Program-made: the position numbers and the translations under genes
The notes under the pieces: model-generated
Told to the model about the DNA's origin: nothing
The model's database searches: none
Seen by the model: the letters and a program-made list of their open reading frames with translations, nothing else
In this document: positions 43,407 through 52,695 of the stretch, one piece after another
Layout: each line of letters starts with the position of its first letter
Position numbering within the stretch: position 1 is the stretch's first letter
Source of the DNA: Manganibacter manganicus
GTDB lineage: Bacteria > Pseudomonadota > Alphaproteobacteria > Rhizobiales > Rhizobiaceae
Length of the DNA: 64,000 bases
Reading direction: 5' to 3'
NCBI RefSeq assembly: GCF_002075885.1
Contig: NZ_MDET01000058.1
Location: 62,001 to 126,000, forward strand

Positions 43407-43802
43407 TTAGAAGTCGTCGCTTTTCTCCGGAGGAACCAGCCCTTCGATGCCGGCCAGAAGGTCCTCTTCCGACATGCGGTCGAAGGTGATGCTTTCCTCC
43501 GGCTCGTCGGAATCGGCTGCCGTTGCCACCGCGGCCTGATCGGGAAGCGCCTCGTTGGCCTCCGGCTCATCGACCTCGACGTGCTTTTGCAGCGAGTGGA
43601 TCAAATCTTCCTTGAGATCGCCGGGCGACAGCGTCTCGTCCGCGATCTCGCGCAGGGCGACAACCGGGTTCTTGTCATTGTCGCGCGGAACGGTAATCTG
43701 CGCGCCCTGGCTGATCAGGCGAGCGCGATGGCCGGCCAGCAGGACCAGTTCGAAGCGGTTGTCGACCTTGTCAATGCAGTCTTCAACGGTAACGCGGGCC
43801 AT
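43407..43802 (-). CDS. rpoZ: RNA polymerase omega subunit
   Basis: A 131-residue omega subunit. MARVTVEDCIDKVDNRFELV and LLAGHRARLISQG are diagnostic, and an acidic C-terminal tail is typical of rhizobia. ATG 43802 starts the conserved domain. In related genomes rsh follows directly downstream; here an unrelated 25-kb region intervenes before rsh at 18554. Confidence 0.94.
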   Translation of the reverse strand: MARVTVEDCIDKVDNRFELVLLAGHRARLISQGAQITVPRDNDKNPVVALREIADETLSPGDLKEDLIHSLQKHVEVDEPEANEALPDQAAVATAADSDEPEESITFDRMSEEDLLAGIEGLVPPEKSDDF

Positions 43803-44090
43803 GAATGCCCCTTTCATACTTTTTCTTTGACGGAAAACTGGCGCAGGCCATAACCCGGCTGCCGAAAAAACACAAGCTTTATGGCTCCTTGCCGCATCAT
43901 CGGGGCGAATGAGACAATTGGCCTCGACTTATTAGCGATCACATATGTAATCCAGGGCGCTCGACCTCTTGGAATGGTGCGAATCCGGCGCTATTTCCTT
44001 GATAATTGAGATCGCACGCTCGTCTTGCGAAACCCAGGCAGGGGCATGTGCGTATTTAAGATATTGCCTGTTTCATAAAGGACTTTTCCT

Positions 44091-44678
44091 ATGTTCGATC
44101 CACGCGAGAAGATCGCTCTTTTCATAGACGGCGCCAATCTCTACGCCACCTCACGCTCGCTCGGCTTCGATATCGACTATCGCCGGTTGTTGTCGAATTT
44201 CCAGAAGCGCGGCTATCTGTTGCGCGCCTATTACTACACCGCACTGGTGGAGGATCAGGAATACTCCTCGATCCGCCCGCTGATCGACTGGCTCGACTAT
44301 AACGGCTTCAAGGTGGTGACGAAGCCGGCCAAGGAGTTCACGGACGCCAGCGGCCGCCGCAAGATCAAGGGCAATATGGACATCGAATTGACGGTGGATG
44401 CGCTGGAACTTGCGGACACTGTCGATCACTATGTCATCTTCTCCGGCGACGGCGATTTCCGCACTCTGGTCGAGGCACTGCAGCGGCGCGGCCGAAAGGT
44501 GTCGATCGTCTCCACAATGGCCTCGCAGCCGCCGATGATCTCGGACGATCTGCGTCGGCAGGCCGACCACTTCATCGACCTGATGACGCTGAAGAACGAG
44601 ATCGGCCGCGATCCTTCGGAACGGCCGGCGCGAAAACCTGAACCTGCAAGCGACGACGACGGCGACGGCGATTATTGA
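44091..44678 (+). CDS. NYN-domain (LabA/DUF88) protein
   Basis: A 195-residue protein with a PIN-like NYN fold: IALFIDGANLY with the first acidic residue, KGNMDIELTVDALEL and IFSGDGDFRTLVEAL with the others. NYN proteins are predicted RNA nucleases. The C-terminal tail is rich in Asp. It is divergent from rpoZ and 12 bp before the uracil-DNA glycosylase gene. Confidence 0.87.
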   Translation: MFDPREKIALFIDGANLYATSRSLGFDIDYRRLLSNFQKRGYLLRAYYYTALVEDQEYSSIRPLIDWLDYNGFKVVTKPAKEFTDASGRRKIKGNMDIELTVDALELADTVDHYVIFSGDGDFRTLVEALQRRGRKVSIVSTMASQPPMISDDLRRQADHFIDLMTLKNEIGRDPSERPARKPEPASDDDGDGDY

Positions 44679-44690
44679 GCCCGTGGCAGC

Positions 44691-45359
44691 ATGAATGCCA
44701 TTACAGCCGATCCTGCCCGCGCCGAACCGCCTCGCGATTGCCCGCGTTGCCCGCGCCTTGTTGCCTTCCGTGAGGAATGGCGCGACCGTGAACCGTCATG
44801 GTTCAACGCGCCGGTGCCGACATTTCTGCCACCTGAAGGTCCGCATGCCGTCAAATTGCTCATTGTCGGCCTTGCGCCCGGCGTGCGTGGCGCCAATCGT
44901 ACCGGCCGGCCCTTCACCGGCGATTATGCCGGCGATCTTCTCTACAGCACCATGATCGCGCAGGGTTTGGCGCGCGGCCGTTTCGAGGCCCGCCCGGACG
45001 ACAGCCTTGAACTGATCGGCACGGCAATCACCAATGCGGTGCGCTGCGTACCGCCGCAAAACAAACCCGTCGGCGCCGAAATCGCCACCTGCCGCAATTT
45101 CCTTACCGCCACGATTGAGAACTTCGCCAATCTCGGCGCCGTGCTGTCGCTTGGCACCATTGCCCATCAATCGGTGGTGCGGGCGCTGGGCGAGCGTGTC
45201 GCGGCATACCCGTTTCGCCATGGCGGCCGCCAGACGATTGGCGCGCTTACGCTGTTTTCCAGCTATCACTGCTCGCGCTACAACACCAATACAGGGGTCT
45301 TGACCGAGGACATGTTCGTCAGCGTGTTCAGGGAGATCGCGGGATTCCTTGCGGAATAG
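44691..45359 (+). CDS. uracil-DNA glycosylase, family 5-like
   Basis: A 222-residue iron-sulfur uracil-DNA glycosylase. The N-terminal DCPRCPRL supplies cluster cysteines. Motif A is GLAPGVRGANRTGRPFTGD, which lacks the usual catalytic acid and fits the UdgB-type family 5. The histidine-containing motif near the end is SSYHCSRYNTNTG. It removes uracil and possibly other deaminated bases. It is co-directional with the NYN gene. Confidence 0.85.
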   Translation: MNAITADPARAEPPRDCPRCPRLVAFREEWRDREPSWFNAPVPTFLPPEGPHAVKLLIVGLAPGVRGANRTGRPFTGDYAGDLLYSTMIAQGLARGRFEARPDDSLELIGTAITNAVRCVPPQNKPVGAEIATCRNFLTATIENFANLGAVLSLGTIAHQSVVRALGERVAAYPFRHGGRQTIGALTLFSSYHCSRYNTNTGVLTEDMFVSVFREIAGFLAE

Positions 45360-45479
45360 AGTCCGGGAATCTGCTCGCATTTATTCGTTGCCACGCTGCC
45401 TTTCGGCCCTGATTGTCTTTTGCCCCGCCCTTAAGCTCGCTCGCTGCGCTCGTCGCTGGCGGGGACCCCGTATGGCCAG

Positions 45480-45907
45480 ACGCCGGCTTGAGGCCGCACT
45501 TATTCATTGCCACGCCCGGCAAATGCCGTCTGGCCATTTCAAAGAACGGACCTTTCAAACTTGAAAGGTCGGGAAGCGGGCGCGGGGCCGTACCTCCTAA
45601 GTTTAATTATATGGCACGGTTGTCCGCGCCCGCCGGCGTTTCTACCCTTGCCTTTCCCGGCCCATCGCCCATTTGCGGGCGCGAGCAACGCAGGTCCGGT
45701 TCGGGCCGGGCGGTTCCGTTCACTGTTACGGATCACACACCCGGCGCCACACTTGCCTGGATGCTCGAGTGTGCACACCCGTTCCCGCTGGCAAGCTGCT
45801 GAGACGGATTATGCGGGAAGGATGACGGGTGTGGACAAAGCGGGGAGAAGGAAACTGTCGTTAACAGGGCAAGCGCCTGATTGGCAACGGATTTATTCTT
45901 ATCGATT
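45480..45907 (-). repeat. ~400-bp dispersed repeat, copy B
   Basis: Inverted partner of the element at 2549-2946. The core (about 45631-45803) is nearly identical. The TGAAAGG hairpin at its left part and the TTCCTTCTCCCCGC-type arm (reverse complement) are retained. An ORF across it shares a frame with one in copy A, but no recognised protein results. Confidence 0.8.
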
Positions 45908-45929
45908 ACGGCAGGCGATAAATTTCCAT

Positions 45930-46210
45930 CCACGCGAACTGGAGCCGCCCTCGTCCTTCGAGGCTCGCCCCTTCGACAAGCTCAGGAGCTCGCACCTCAG
46001 GATGAGGGCTGATGTAGCGCCCGTTTCTTCGCTTTGAGGCGACGGCATTACACAACCTCCCTCATCGTGAGGAGGCAGCGTAGCTGCCGTCTCGAACGAC
46101 GCACTACGCAAACTGGAGCCGCACCTACCTTCCTCATGCTGAGGAGCCGGCCATGCCAGCGTCTCGAAGCACGCACGGCGCAATCGCCAATACAAGGTGA
46201 AGCTCGAGAG
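45930..46210. repeat. palindromic intergenic repeats
   Basis: Modules such as CCTCCCTCATCGTGAGGAGG, GCCGTCTCGAACGACGCA and CTTCCTCATGCTGAGGAGCC are inverted relatives of those at 1845-2450. With the dispersed repeat to their left they fill the gene-free stretch between the glycosylase and smpB; no gene is seen in 45360-46265. Confidence 0.7.
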
Positions 46211-46265
46211 GACGACCTCAAAGGGCTGAACCCGCGCACAACGGCAATAGCGGGAGCCATCGCGC

Positions 46266-46745
46266 TCAGCCGCGCTCTTTCAGCAGGCGCCCCTTCTCGC
46301 GGTTCCAGTCGCGCTGCTTCTCGGTTGCGCGCTTGTCGTGCAGTTTCTTGCCGCGCGCAACGGCAAGCAGCAGTTTGGCGCGGCCACGATCGTTGAAATA
46401 GATCTTCAGCGGCACCAGCGTCATGCCTTCGCGCTCGACGCTTTGGGCGAGTTTCGCGCGTTCGCGCCTGGAAACCAGCAGTTTACGGCGACGGCGCGGC
46501 TCGTGGTTGAAGCGGTTGCCCTGCAGATATTCCGGCAGGTAGGAATTGATCAGCCATAATTCGCCGCCTTCAACCGAGGCGTAGGATTCCTGGATGTTGC
46601 CTTGCCCCTGGCGCAGCGACTTCACCTCGGTGCCGGTCAGCGCCAGCCCGGTCTCGATGGTATCCAGCACCTCATAGGAAAACCGCGCCTTGCGGTTTTC
46701 CGCAGCGGTCTTGTTGTTGGGATCGGCTTTTCTGACCTGGTTCAT
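46266..46745 (-). CDS. smpB: SsrA-binding protein SmpB
   Basis: A 159-residue partner of tmRNA in ribosome rescue. Conserved features are IETGLALTGTEVKSLRQGQ, the INSYLPEYLQGN strand, and the basic tail KKLHDKRATEKQRDWNREKGRLL. It is 25 bp downstream of dapA on the same strand. Confidence 0.95.
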   Translation of the reverse strand: MNQVRKADPNNKTAAENRKARFSYEVLDTIETGLALTGTEVKSLRQGQGNIQESYASVEGGELWLINSYLPEYLQGNRFNHEPRRRRKLLVSRRERAKLAQSVEREGMTLVPLKIYFNDRGRAKLLLAVARGKKLHDKRATEKQRDWNREKGRLLKERG

Positions 46746-46770
46746 GGCGTGGAGAGATGGGCCTCCACGT

Positions 46771-47652
46771 TCAATTTATCAAGCCTGCGATCTTCATCGC
46801 GGCGTCGATCTTCTCCGCCGTGGCTGGCTCCGCCGTCACCAGCGGCAAGCGCACCACATTCTCGATGCGGCCGAGCCTCGACAGCGCGTACTTGGCGCCG
46901 GCAACACCGGGATCAAGGAAGATCGCCTTGTGCAGCGGCAGCAAACGGTCCTGCAGTTCCAGCGCCTTTTCATGGTCGCCGGATAGTGTTGCCTCCTGGA
47001 ATTCGGCACACAGCCGTGGCGCGACATTCGCGGTCACGGAAATACAGCCGACACCGCCATGGGCATTGAAGCCGAGCGCCGAGGCATCCTCGCCCGAAAG
47101 CTGAATGAAATCCTTGCCACAGGTGGCGCGCTGCTCCGAAACGCGCTCGACCTTGCCGGTGGCGTCTTTCACGCCGGCGATGTTGTTGTATGTATTCGCC
47201 AGCCGTCCCATCGTCTCCGGGCTCATGTCGATGATCGAACGCGGCGGAATATTATAGATGATGATCGGCAGGCTTGTCGCCTTCGCGACAGCCGAAAAGT
47301 GTTCGTAAATACCACGTTGCGTCGGCTTGTTATAGTAAGGCGTGACGACAAGCGCCGCATCCGCGCCGACACTTTCGGCGAATTTCACCAGCCCGATCGC
47401 CTCCTCGGTATTGTTGGAACCGGCACCGGCTACAACCGGCACGCGGCCCTTCGCGACCTCGACGCAGACCTTGATCACCTGGCGATGCTCTTCATGCGAA
47501 AGCGTCGGCGATTCACCCGTCGTGCCGACCGGGACAAGCCCCTTAGTGCCTTGTTCTATCTGCCATTCCACGAAATCGCGAAAGGCTTTCTCGTCAAAAC
47601 GCCCGTTACTGTCGAACGGCGTCACGAGCGCGGTCAGCGAGCCTCTCAGCAT
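46771..47652 (-). CDS. dapA: 4-hydroxy-tetrahydrodipicolinate synthase
   Basis: A 293-residue enzyme of lysine and diaminopimelate synthesis, condensing pyruvate with aspartate semialdehyde. Features: LVPVGTTGESPTLSHEEH, the catalytic tyrosine in IIIYNIPPRS, and the Schiff-base lysine in IAGVKDATGKVERV. ATG 47652 matches the usual N terminus (MLRGSLTALVTPF); the frame offers an ATG six codons upstream. Divergent from the lytic transglycosylase gene. Confidence 0.94.
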   Translation of the reverse strand: MLRGSLTALVTPFDSNGRFDEKAFRDFVEWQIEQGTKGLVPVGTTGESPTLSHEEHRQVIKVCVEVAKGRVPVVAGAGSNNTEEAIGLVKFAESVGADAALVVTPYYNKPTQRGIYEHFSAVAKATSLPIIIYNIPPRSIIDMSPETMGRLANTYNNIAGVKDATGKVERVSEQRATCGKDFIQLSGEDASALGFNAHGGVGCISVTANVAPRLCAEFQEATLSGDHEKALELQDRLLPLHKAIFLDPGVAGAKYALSRLGRIENVVRLPLVTAEPATAEKIDAAMKIAGLIN

Positions 47653-47691
47653 GATTTCGTCAAGCTCCATGGTTCATCGGGATTGTTGCAT

Positions 47692-47726
47692 GCATTGTTG
47701 CAATATCGGCGTTACTGCAACAATGC
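47692..47726. promoter_or_regulatory. inverted repeat in the dapA-slt promoter gap
   Basis: GCATTGTTGCA and TGCAACAATGC are perfect 11-bp arms separated by 13 bp. A third half-site ATTGTTGCA directly precedes them at 47682. The arrangement suggests a binding site for a dimeric or tetrameric regulator acting on one or both divergent genes. Confidence 0.55.
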
Positions 47727-47819
47727 CACTCGGCTTTAGCTCAAAGCGCGGCGGCGCACCATAGTCTCGACACCGTTTCACGGCAAGAAAAGCCGATAAA
47801 CGAGACCGGACTTTTCAGC

Positions 47820-49871
47820 ATGAGTATCAGGCGCGGCCATCGCCCGGTGATTTTTGTGTCGGCGGTCGCACTGGCCGCGCTGGCGACGGCCGGCCTCACG
47901 CTGGAAGCCGGCCCCACATCGCCCGCTTCGCCTCCGGCAGTCGCGCCCGCGGCAGCCATTGCCCCTGCCCTGCCCGAGCGGATGGCCTCGCCCGCATCGA
48001 TGCGGCTGCAAAACGGACTCGAGGCGCTCAGCACCGGCAATATCGGCCTTGCGCGCGGCATCCGCGACGCCCTGCCGGCGAACTCGCTCGACCGGCATGT
48101 GCTGGCCTGGACGATCGCGCTTTATGGCGGCGATGCGGTGCCGGGCGCCGACATCGCTGCGGTGATGAAAATGCTGCCCGACTGGCCGGGAATGACAACG
48201 CTGCGCCGCAATGAAGAACGCGCTCTCTATCGGGAAAATCCCGCACCCGACGCCGTTATCCGCGCCTTTGACGGGCGCCAGCCCGAAACCATGCAAGGCG
48301 TGACCCTGCTGGCGCGCGCCTATATCGGCCGGGGCAACCAGCAGGCCGCCATCAGCGTGCTCGCCCCGTTCTGGCGCACGGCAAAGCTGGGCGCCGGCGA
48401 CGAGGCGGCGATGATCGCCGAGTTCGGCGCGATCATTCCGGTTTCCGTTCATCGCTTCCGCATGGAGCGCATGCTTTATGCCGACCGGGTCAATTCCGCC
48501 CTGCGCGTCGCCAAACCGGCAAGGGCGGAAGGCCTGGCAAAAGCCTGGGCGGCGGTGATCCGCCAGGACGGCAAGGCCGGCGAATTGCTGAAAGCGGTGC
48601 CCGCCGGCCAGCGTTCGGCGGGCTATCTCTTCGCCGAGGCCGAATATCTGCGCAAGAAGCACAGGTTCCGCGATGCCGCCGCCATCATGGCCAAGGCCCC
48701 GCGCGACCGCGAGGCGCTGGTCGACGGCGATGCCTGGTGGGTGGAACGGCGCGTGCTTTCGCGCGAGCTTGCCGATCAGGGTGACATGAAAACCGCCTAT
48801 CGTGTCGCCGCCGACCATGCCGCCGAAAGCGCGGCCAATGCGGCGGACGCCGAATTTCACGCCGGCTGGTACGCGCTGCGCGGCCTGAACGAACCCGAAC
48901 GCGCGGCCAGGCATTTCGCCCGCATCGCCGCCCTTGCCGAAGGCCCGATCTCGCTGTCGCGCGCCTATTACTGGCTCGGCCGCGCGGTGGACGCCGGCGC
49001 GCCAGGCGACGCAAAGGCCTATTACCGCAAGGCGGCGGCCTATGGCACGACCTTCTACGGGCAATTGGCGGGCGAGCGCATCGGCGAGCAGACGCTCAAC
49101 ATCGCAGCGCCGGTGCCGAGCAAGGCGGAGCGCGCGGCTTTCGCGCAGCGCGAGGCGGTGCTGGCGATCAGGCGGCTTCAGGCGGCCGGCTTCGAGCGCT
49201 ATGCCCATGCGCTCTATCGCGATCTGGCGGGCGAATTGACCGGCCCCGGCGAAGTAGCGCTGCTGGCGGCAATGGCCGAGGCGCAGGGCGATCACCATCT
49301 GGCGCTCAGGATCGGCAAGATCGCCGCCGGGCGCGGCATCGATGTCGGGGCGCTGTCGCACCCGCTGGGCGTCATCCCCGACGATGCCGACGTTTCCGCG
49401 TCCGGCAAGGCGCTAGCCTATGCGATCGCGCGGCAGGAAAGCGAGTTCAACGTCTCCGCCGTGTCCAGCGCCGGCGCGCAAGGATTGCTGCAACTGATGC
49501 CCGGCACCGCCGCGCAACTGGCCAAGAAGGCCGGGCTGCCCTTTTCCAAGGTCATGCTGACGGCCGACCCCGGCTATAATGCGCAACTGGGTTCCGCCTT
49601 TCTCGGCCAGCAGCTCGACCGCTTCGACGGCTCCTATGTGCTGACCTTCGCCGGCTACAATGCCGGCCCGCGCCGTGCCGCCGAGTGGGTGGCGCGCTAT
49701 GGCGACCCGCGCGGCAAGGATCTCGATACCGTCGTCGACTGGATCGAGCGCATTCCCTACACCGAGACGCGCAACTATGTGCAGCGGGTGATGGAGAATT
49801 ACGAGGTCTACAAAATGCGCCTCACCGGCCATTTCGACATTGCCGGCGACCTTGTGAACGGGCGTGGGTAG
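47820..49871 (+). CDS. slt: soluble lytic murein transglycosylase
   Basis: A 683-residue periplasmic enzyme with an N-terminal signal/anchor (VIFVSAVALAALATAG), a long alpha-helical superhelix (residues ~60-500) and a C-terminal lysozyme-like domain. The catalytic Glu is in AIARQESEFN, with GAQGLLQLMPGTA, AGYNAGPRRA and the ETRNYVQRVMENY helix typical of family 1A. It cleaves peptidoglycan to give 1,6-anhydromuropeptides. Confidence 0.93.
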   Translation: MSIRRGHRPVIFVSAVALAALATAGLTLEAGPTSPASPPAVAPAAAIAPALPERMASPASMRLQNGLEALSTGNIGLARGIRDALPANSLDRHVLAWTIALYGGDAVPGADIAAVMKMLPDWPGMTTLRRNEERALYRENPAPDAVIRAFDGRQPETMQGVTLLARAYIGRGNQQAAISVLAPFWRTAKLGAGDEAAMIAEFGAIIPVSVHRFRMERMLYADRVNSALRVAKPARAEGLAKAWAAVIRQDGKAGELLKAVPAGQRSAGYLFAEAEYLRKKHRFRDAAAIMAKAPRDREALVDGDAWWVERRVLSRELADQGDMKTAYRVAADHAAESAANAADAEFHAGWYALRGLNEPERAARHFARIAALAEGPISLSRAYYWLGRAVDAGAPGDAKAYYRKAAAYGTTFYGQLAGERIGEQTLNIAAPVPSKAERAAFAQREAVLAIRRLQAAGFERYAHALYRDLAGELTGPGEVALLAAMAEAQGDHHLALRIGKIAAGRGIDVGALSHPLGVIPDDADVSASGKALAYAIARQESEFNVSAVSSAGAQGLLQLMPGTAAQLAKKAGLPFSKVMLTADPGYNAQLGSAFLGQQLDRFDGSYVLTFAGYNAGPRRAAEWVARYGDPRGKDLDTVVDWIERIPYTETRNYVQRVMENYEVYKMRLTGHFDIAGDLVNGRG

Positions 49872-49873
49872 GC

Positions 49874-50000
49874 GCATCCACCTCCCTCATCGTGAGGAGG
49901 CGGCGCAAGCCGCCGTCTCGAACGACGCACGACCGGGACCGCCCTCGTGGTTCGAGGCTTCGTTGCGCTTCGCTTCACTGCGCGCCTCACCATGAGGGCG
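49874..50000 (+). repeat. 127-bp repeat, left copy
   Basis: Matches 52696-52822 in the same orientation with six differences in 127 bp. It contains the palindromic modules CCTCCCTCATCGTGAGGAGG and CGCCTCACCATGAGGG. It starts just after the transglycosylase stop codon. Confidence 0.85.
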
Positions 50001-50026
50001 CTTGGTGAGGCCACTTAATACCGGTG

Positions 50027-50052
50027 GGCCTGGATGTTGACACATCCAGGCC
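50027..50052. terminator. hairpin between transglycosylase and recombinase genes
   Basis: GGCCTGGATG and CATCCAGGCC form a perfect 10-bp stem with loop TTGACA between two convergent genes. No T run follows, so terminator function is inferred from position. 50053-50179 shows nothing else. Confidence 0.5.
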
Positions 50053-50179
50053 GCCTCAATCGCCGGCGCGGCCCATCCGGGCCACTTGGCTTTCGCGCCA
50101 ACGGGCGCGGCGCGCAGTCGCGCGCTCCAACGATCATTCAAAATGACCGTTGGTATTATCCGCCAGTCCCGCTCCTTGC

Positions 50180-51220
50180 CTATTTCACCTCGCGCTTGCG
50201 CGCGGCCGGGGCAGCGCTTTTGCGGTTGGCGCGCGGTTTCGGCTCCGGCTTCGGCGCCTCGCACGCCGCTTTCGGCGCGGCAGGTTTCGGCCGGGCTTCC
50301 AGCACCACCACGCAACTGTCGAGATCGTTGGCGGCAAGGTGGGCGTAGCGCATGGTCATCTGCAAGGTCTGGTGCCCGAGCCACATCTGCACACGGCGAA
50401 TGTCGATGCCGCCCTGAACCAGCCGTGACGCGCAGGTGTGGCGCAGAATATGCGGCACCACCTGCGTGTCGGTGCCCAGGCCGACCTCGGCCTTGGCCTC
50501 GTTCCAGATGGCGCGGAATTGCGGCTGGTTGAGCATGGCGAACGGCCCTTTTGGCCGCCGGCCGCCCTCATCGGACAAGATCAACGCCTCCCTCGCCCGA
50601 TCGGTCAGGGGAATGGTGCGGCTGCGCCCGGACTTGGTGAGCCAGAAGGAGACGCGATGCTCCTGAATGTCGTTCCAGATCAGCCCCAGCGCCTCGCCGA
50701 GGCGGCAGCCGCTATCGACCAAAAAGATGGAGAGCCGCCAGGCATCCTCGCTGCGGCTGCGGATAGCGGCAAAGAGCCGCGCCTCCTCATCCCGTTCGAG
50801 GAAGCGGATTCGCCCGGCCCGCTCCTTCTGGCGGCGGAATTCGGGCAGGCTGTGGATATCCCCCATCTTGTATGCCTTGCGCAGCAATTTGCTGAGTGCG
50901 GCCATCTTCCGATTGATGGTCGCGTTGCTGTTGCCGCGTTGGCGCAAGGTTCCGATAAGGTTATCGAGGGTGGCTTGATCGAACGTACTGAAACGCTCGC
51001 CAAGGAAGATCTCGTCGATCTCGCCGATAAAGGAGCTCACATTGTATTTGTGGCGTCCGTCATCCCATAAAATGTCTCTGTATGCCGAAAAGAGTTCGCC
51101 GATCCTGTACGACTTTACTTCTCGAACGGCGTTCAGATGATATTTTATCTTCGCACGTTCAGAAGAATAAGCCGAAAATTGTTCAGAGAGCCCCCGCTCT
51201 TGAAACGCGTCGTTCGCCAT
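50180..51220 (-). CDS. tyrosine-type site-specific recombinase (orphan)
   Basis: A 346-residue integrase. A SAM-like N-terminal core-binding domain (residues ~40-130) precedes the catalytic domain with Arg in VDSGCRLGEALGL, His-x-x-Arg in PHILRHTCASRL, and the His and Tyr of WLGHQTLQMTMRYAHL. After the domain there is a 40-residue Pro/Lys/Ala-rich basic tail. No excisionase or phage gene is near. GTG 51262 is an alternative start with AAAGGA before it. Confidence 0.88.
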   Translation of the reverse strand: MANDAFQERGLSEQFSAYSSERAKIKYHLNAVREVKSYRIGELFSAYRDILWDDGRHKYNVSSFIGEIDEIFLGERFSTFDQATLDNLIGTLRQRGNSNATINRKMAALSKLLRKAYKMGDIHSLPEFRRQKERAGRIRFLERDEEARLFAAIRSRSEDAWRLSIFLVDSGCRLGEALGLIWNDIQEHRVSFWLTKSGRSRTIPLTDRAREALILSDEGGRRPKGPFAMLNQPQFRAIWNEAKAEVGLGTDTQVVPHILRHTCASRLVQGGIDIRRVQMWLGHQTLQMTMRYAHLAANDLDSCVVVLEARPKPAAPKAACEAPKPEPKPRANRKSAAPAARKREVK

Positions 51221-51402
51221 TATGTCCAAACCCCCGATTGGATAGGAGTTCCCTATCTGCACGAAGGAGTCCTTTCAAGAGTTGAGCTTGCGGTTTTCAT
51301 TCATTCGCCTTGCGGCAAATCCCACGAATGGTCCCACAAATCCCGTTCAGCTACAGATTCACCCCCATCTTTTTCGTCCCAAGCCCAATCACGAAACAGA
51401 CG

Positions 51403-51428
51403 AACCCGGACACCAGAGCGTCCGGGTT
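51403..51428. terminator. stem-loop downstream of porin 1
   Basis: AACCCGGAC and GTCCGGGTT form a 9-bp stem. The T run (CTTTTTC) is on the plus-strand side, with a weaker one on the minus strand, so it may end transcription from both directions. Confidence 0.6.
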
Positions 51429-51454
51429 CTTTTTCAGTTACACGGCTTCAGACC

Positions 51455-52573
51455 TTAGAAGCTGCGCTGGAAGCGGATGATACCGCCGATCGCGTCCTTG
51501 TCGGTCGCGCCGGTCCAGGAGCCATACTTGGCCTGATTGGCGAGGCTCTGGTTGACGTAGTCAACTTCGGCCGTGACCGTGAAGCCCGGAACAACGGTGT
51601 AGGCAACGTTCGCCGCCACACCGAGGCTGGAGCTATCATCATACGAGACCTGCAGGTTCAAAGCAGTCTTCTCGTTGACCTGGTAGGTGCCGCCACCCCA
51701 GACAGCCCAGTTGCCGCCCCAAGGCTTGTAGAAGTTGCGGTCGATATTGTCGTCGGTACCGTAGCCGCCCATGATCCACAGCGAGAGCTGGTCGGTAGCC
51801 TTGACGTCTAAACGAACCTTGCCGGCCCATTCTTCGTAGTTGCTGTTGTAGGCAACCACACCGGAGACGCCACCCCAGCCCTGGGTGTACTTGGCGCCGA
51901 GAACGACATGCGGCATGGCGCTGTCGATGATGTTATCGTCAACCACGAACGCCGAATACTGGTCGTCGTTGCCCTGTTCCAACGCGACCATGGCCGAGAA
52001 GCCGTTACCGGCGTCGAAGGTGTAGCTGATCAGGTTGGTCTTGAAGCCGCCGTAAGGCACCAGCGTATCGTTGATGACGTTGCCGGCATAACCGGTGAAC
52101 GTGTCATAGGACGACTCATCGAGACCGATGCGCAGGCCACCGAGCTGCAACCATGCGAAATGGATGTCGATATTATTTTTAGCGCCATTGTAGTTCGAGC
52201 CGGCGAAGTTCATGCGGGTCTCGGTGAAGGTCCTCAACGTGCCGAGTTCGGTCTCTTCAGCCGTCCAGGTGTTCAGCGTGAAGCGGGCATTCTTGTGCCA
52301 GGTGTCCTGTGACTTGCCATTGAGGCGGTCGGTCGTGCGGTCACCCGTGAAAGAGCCCTGATCGCCATAGGCAGCGTCATAGCGGACGTAACCGCCGATG
52401 CGCAGGCAGGTCTCGGTGCCGGGGATATAGAAGTAGCCAGCGCCGTAGACGTCGCAGATCTTGACGTATTCAGCGGGTTCCGGTTCGGCGTAGACGACAG
52501 CGTCGGCGGCGCGCGCACCGGAGACTGCGAGCAGAGCCGCAGCGGAGCCAAGCAGAAGGCTCTTGATGTTCAT
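51455..52573 (-). CDS. Omp2-type porin (copy 1)
   Basis: A 372-residue outer-membrane beta-barrel porin of the rhizobial Omp2/RopA-like type, with signal peptide (SLLLGSAAALLAVSGARA). The conserved cysteine pair is CDVYGAGYFYIPGTETC, and the C-terminal phenylalanine (IIRFQRSF) is needed for barrel insertion. It is divergent from and highly similar to porin 2, with nearly identical first 60 codons and C terminus but different middle loops. Confidence 0.92.
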   Translation of the reverse strand: MNIKSLLLGSAAALLAVSGARAADAVVYAEPEPAEYVKICDVYGAGYFYIPGTETCLRIGGYVRYDAAYGDQGSFTGDRTTDRLNGKSQDTWHKNARFTLNTWTAEETELGTLRTFTETRMNFAGSNYNGAKNNIDIHFAWLQLGGLRIGLDESSYDTFTGYAGNVINDTLVPYGGFKTNLISYTFDAGNGFSAMVALEQGNDDQYSAFVVDDNIIDSAMPHVVLGAKYTQGWGGVSGVVAYNSNYEEWAGKVRLDVKATDQLSLWIMGGYGTDDNIDRNFYKPWGGNWAVWGGGTYQVNEKTALNLQVSYDDSSSLGVAANVAYTVVPGFTVTAEVDYVNQSLANQAKYGSWTGATDKDAIGGIIRFQRSF

Positions 52574-52695
52574 TTTCTGACCTCCAGTCAGAATCGAACG
52601 GCAAGGGCGCCATGACTTACCGGAGAATTTATTATGTCCTTATTTTCAATGCGCTTTTCGACAGGAGAGATTCCGGCATTGGTCCTGCGGTCTGT

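Noticed and set aside
43925..44070. Short minus-strand frame between rpoZ and the NYN gene with coding-like appearance
   Set aside because: It is under 50 codons, lacks a start codon after the preceding in-frame stop, and matches nothing I recognise. It may be a gene remnant but cannot be supported.
47778..49361. 527-residue minus-strand frame opposite the lytic transglycosylase
   Set aside because: The plus strand holds an intact transglycosylase with catalytic motifs; the antisense frame has none.
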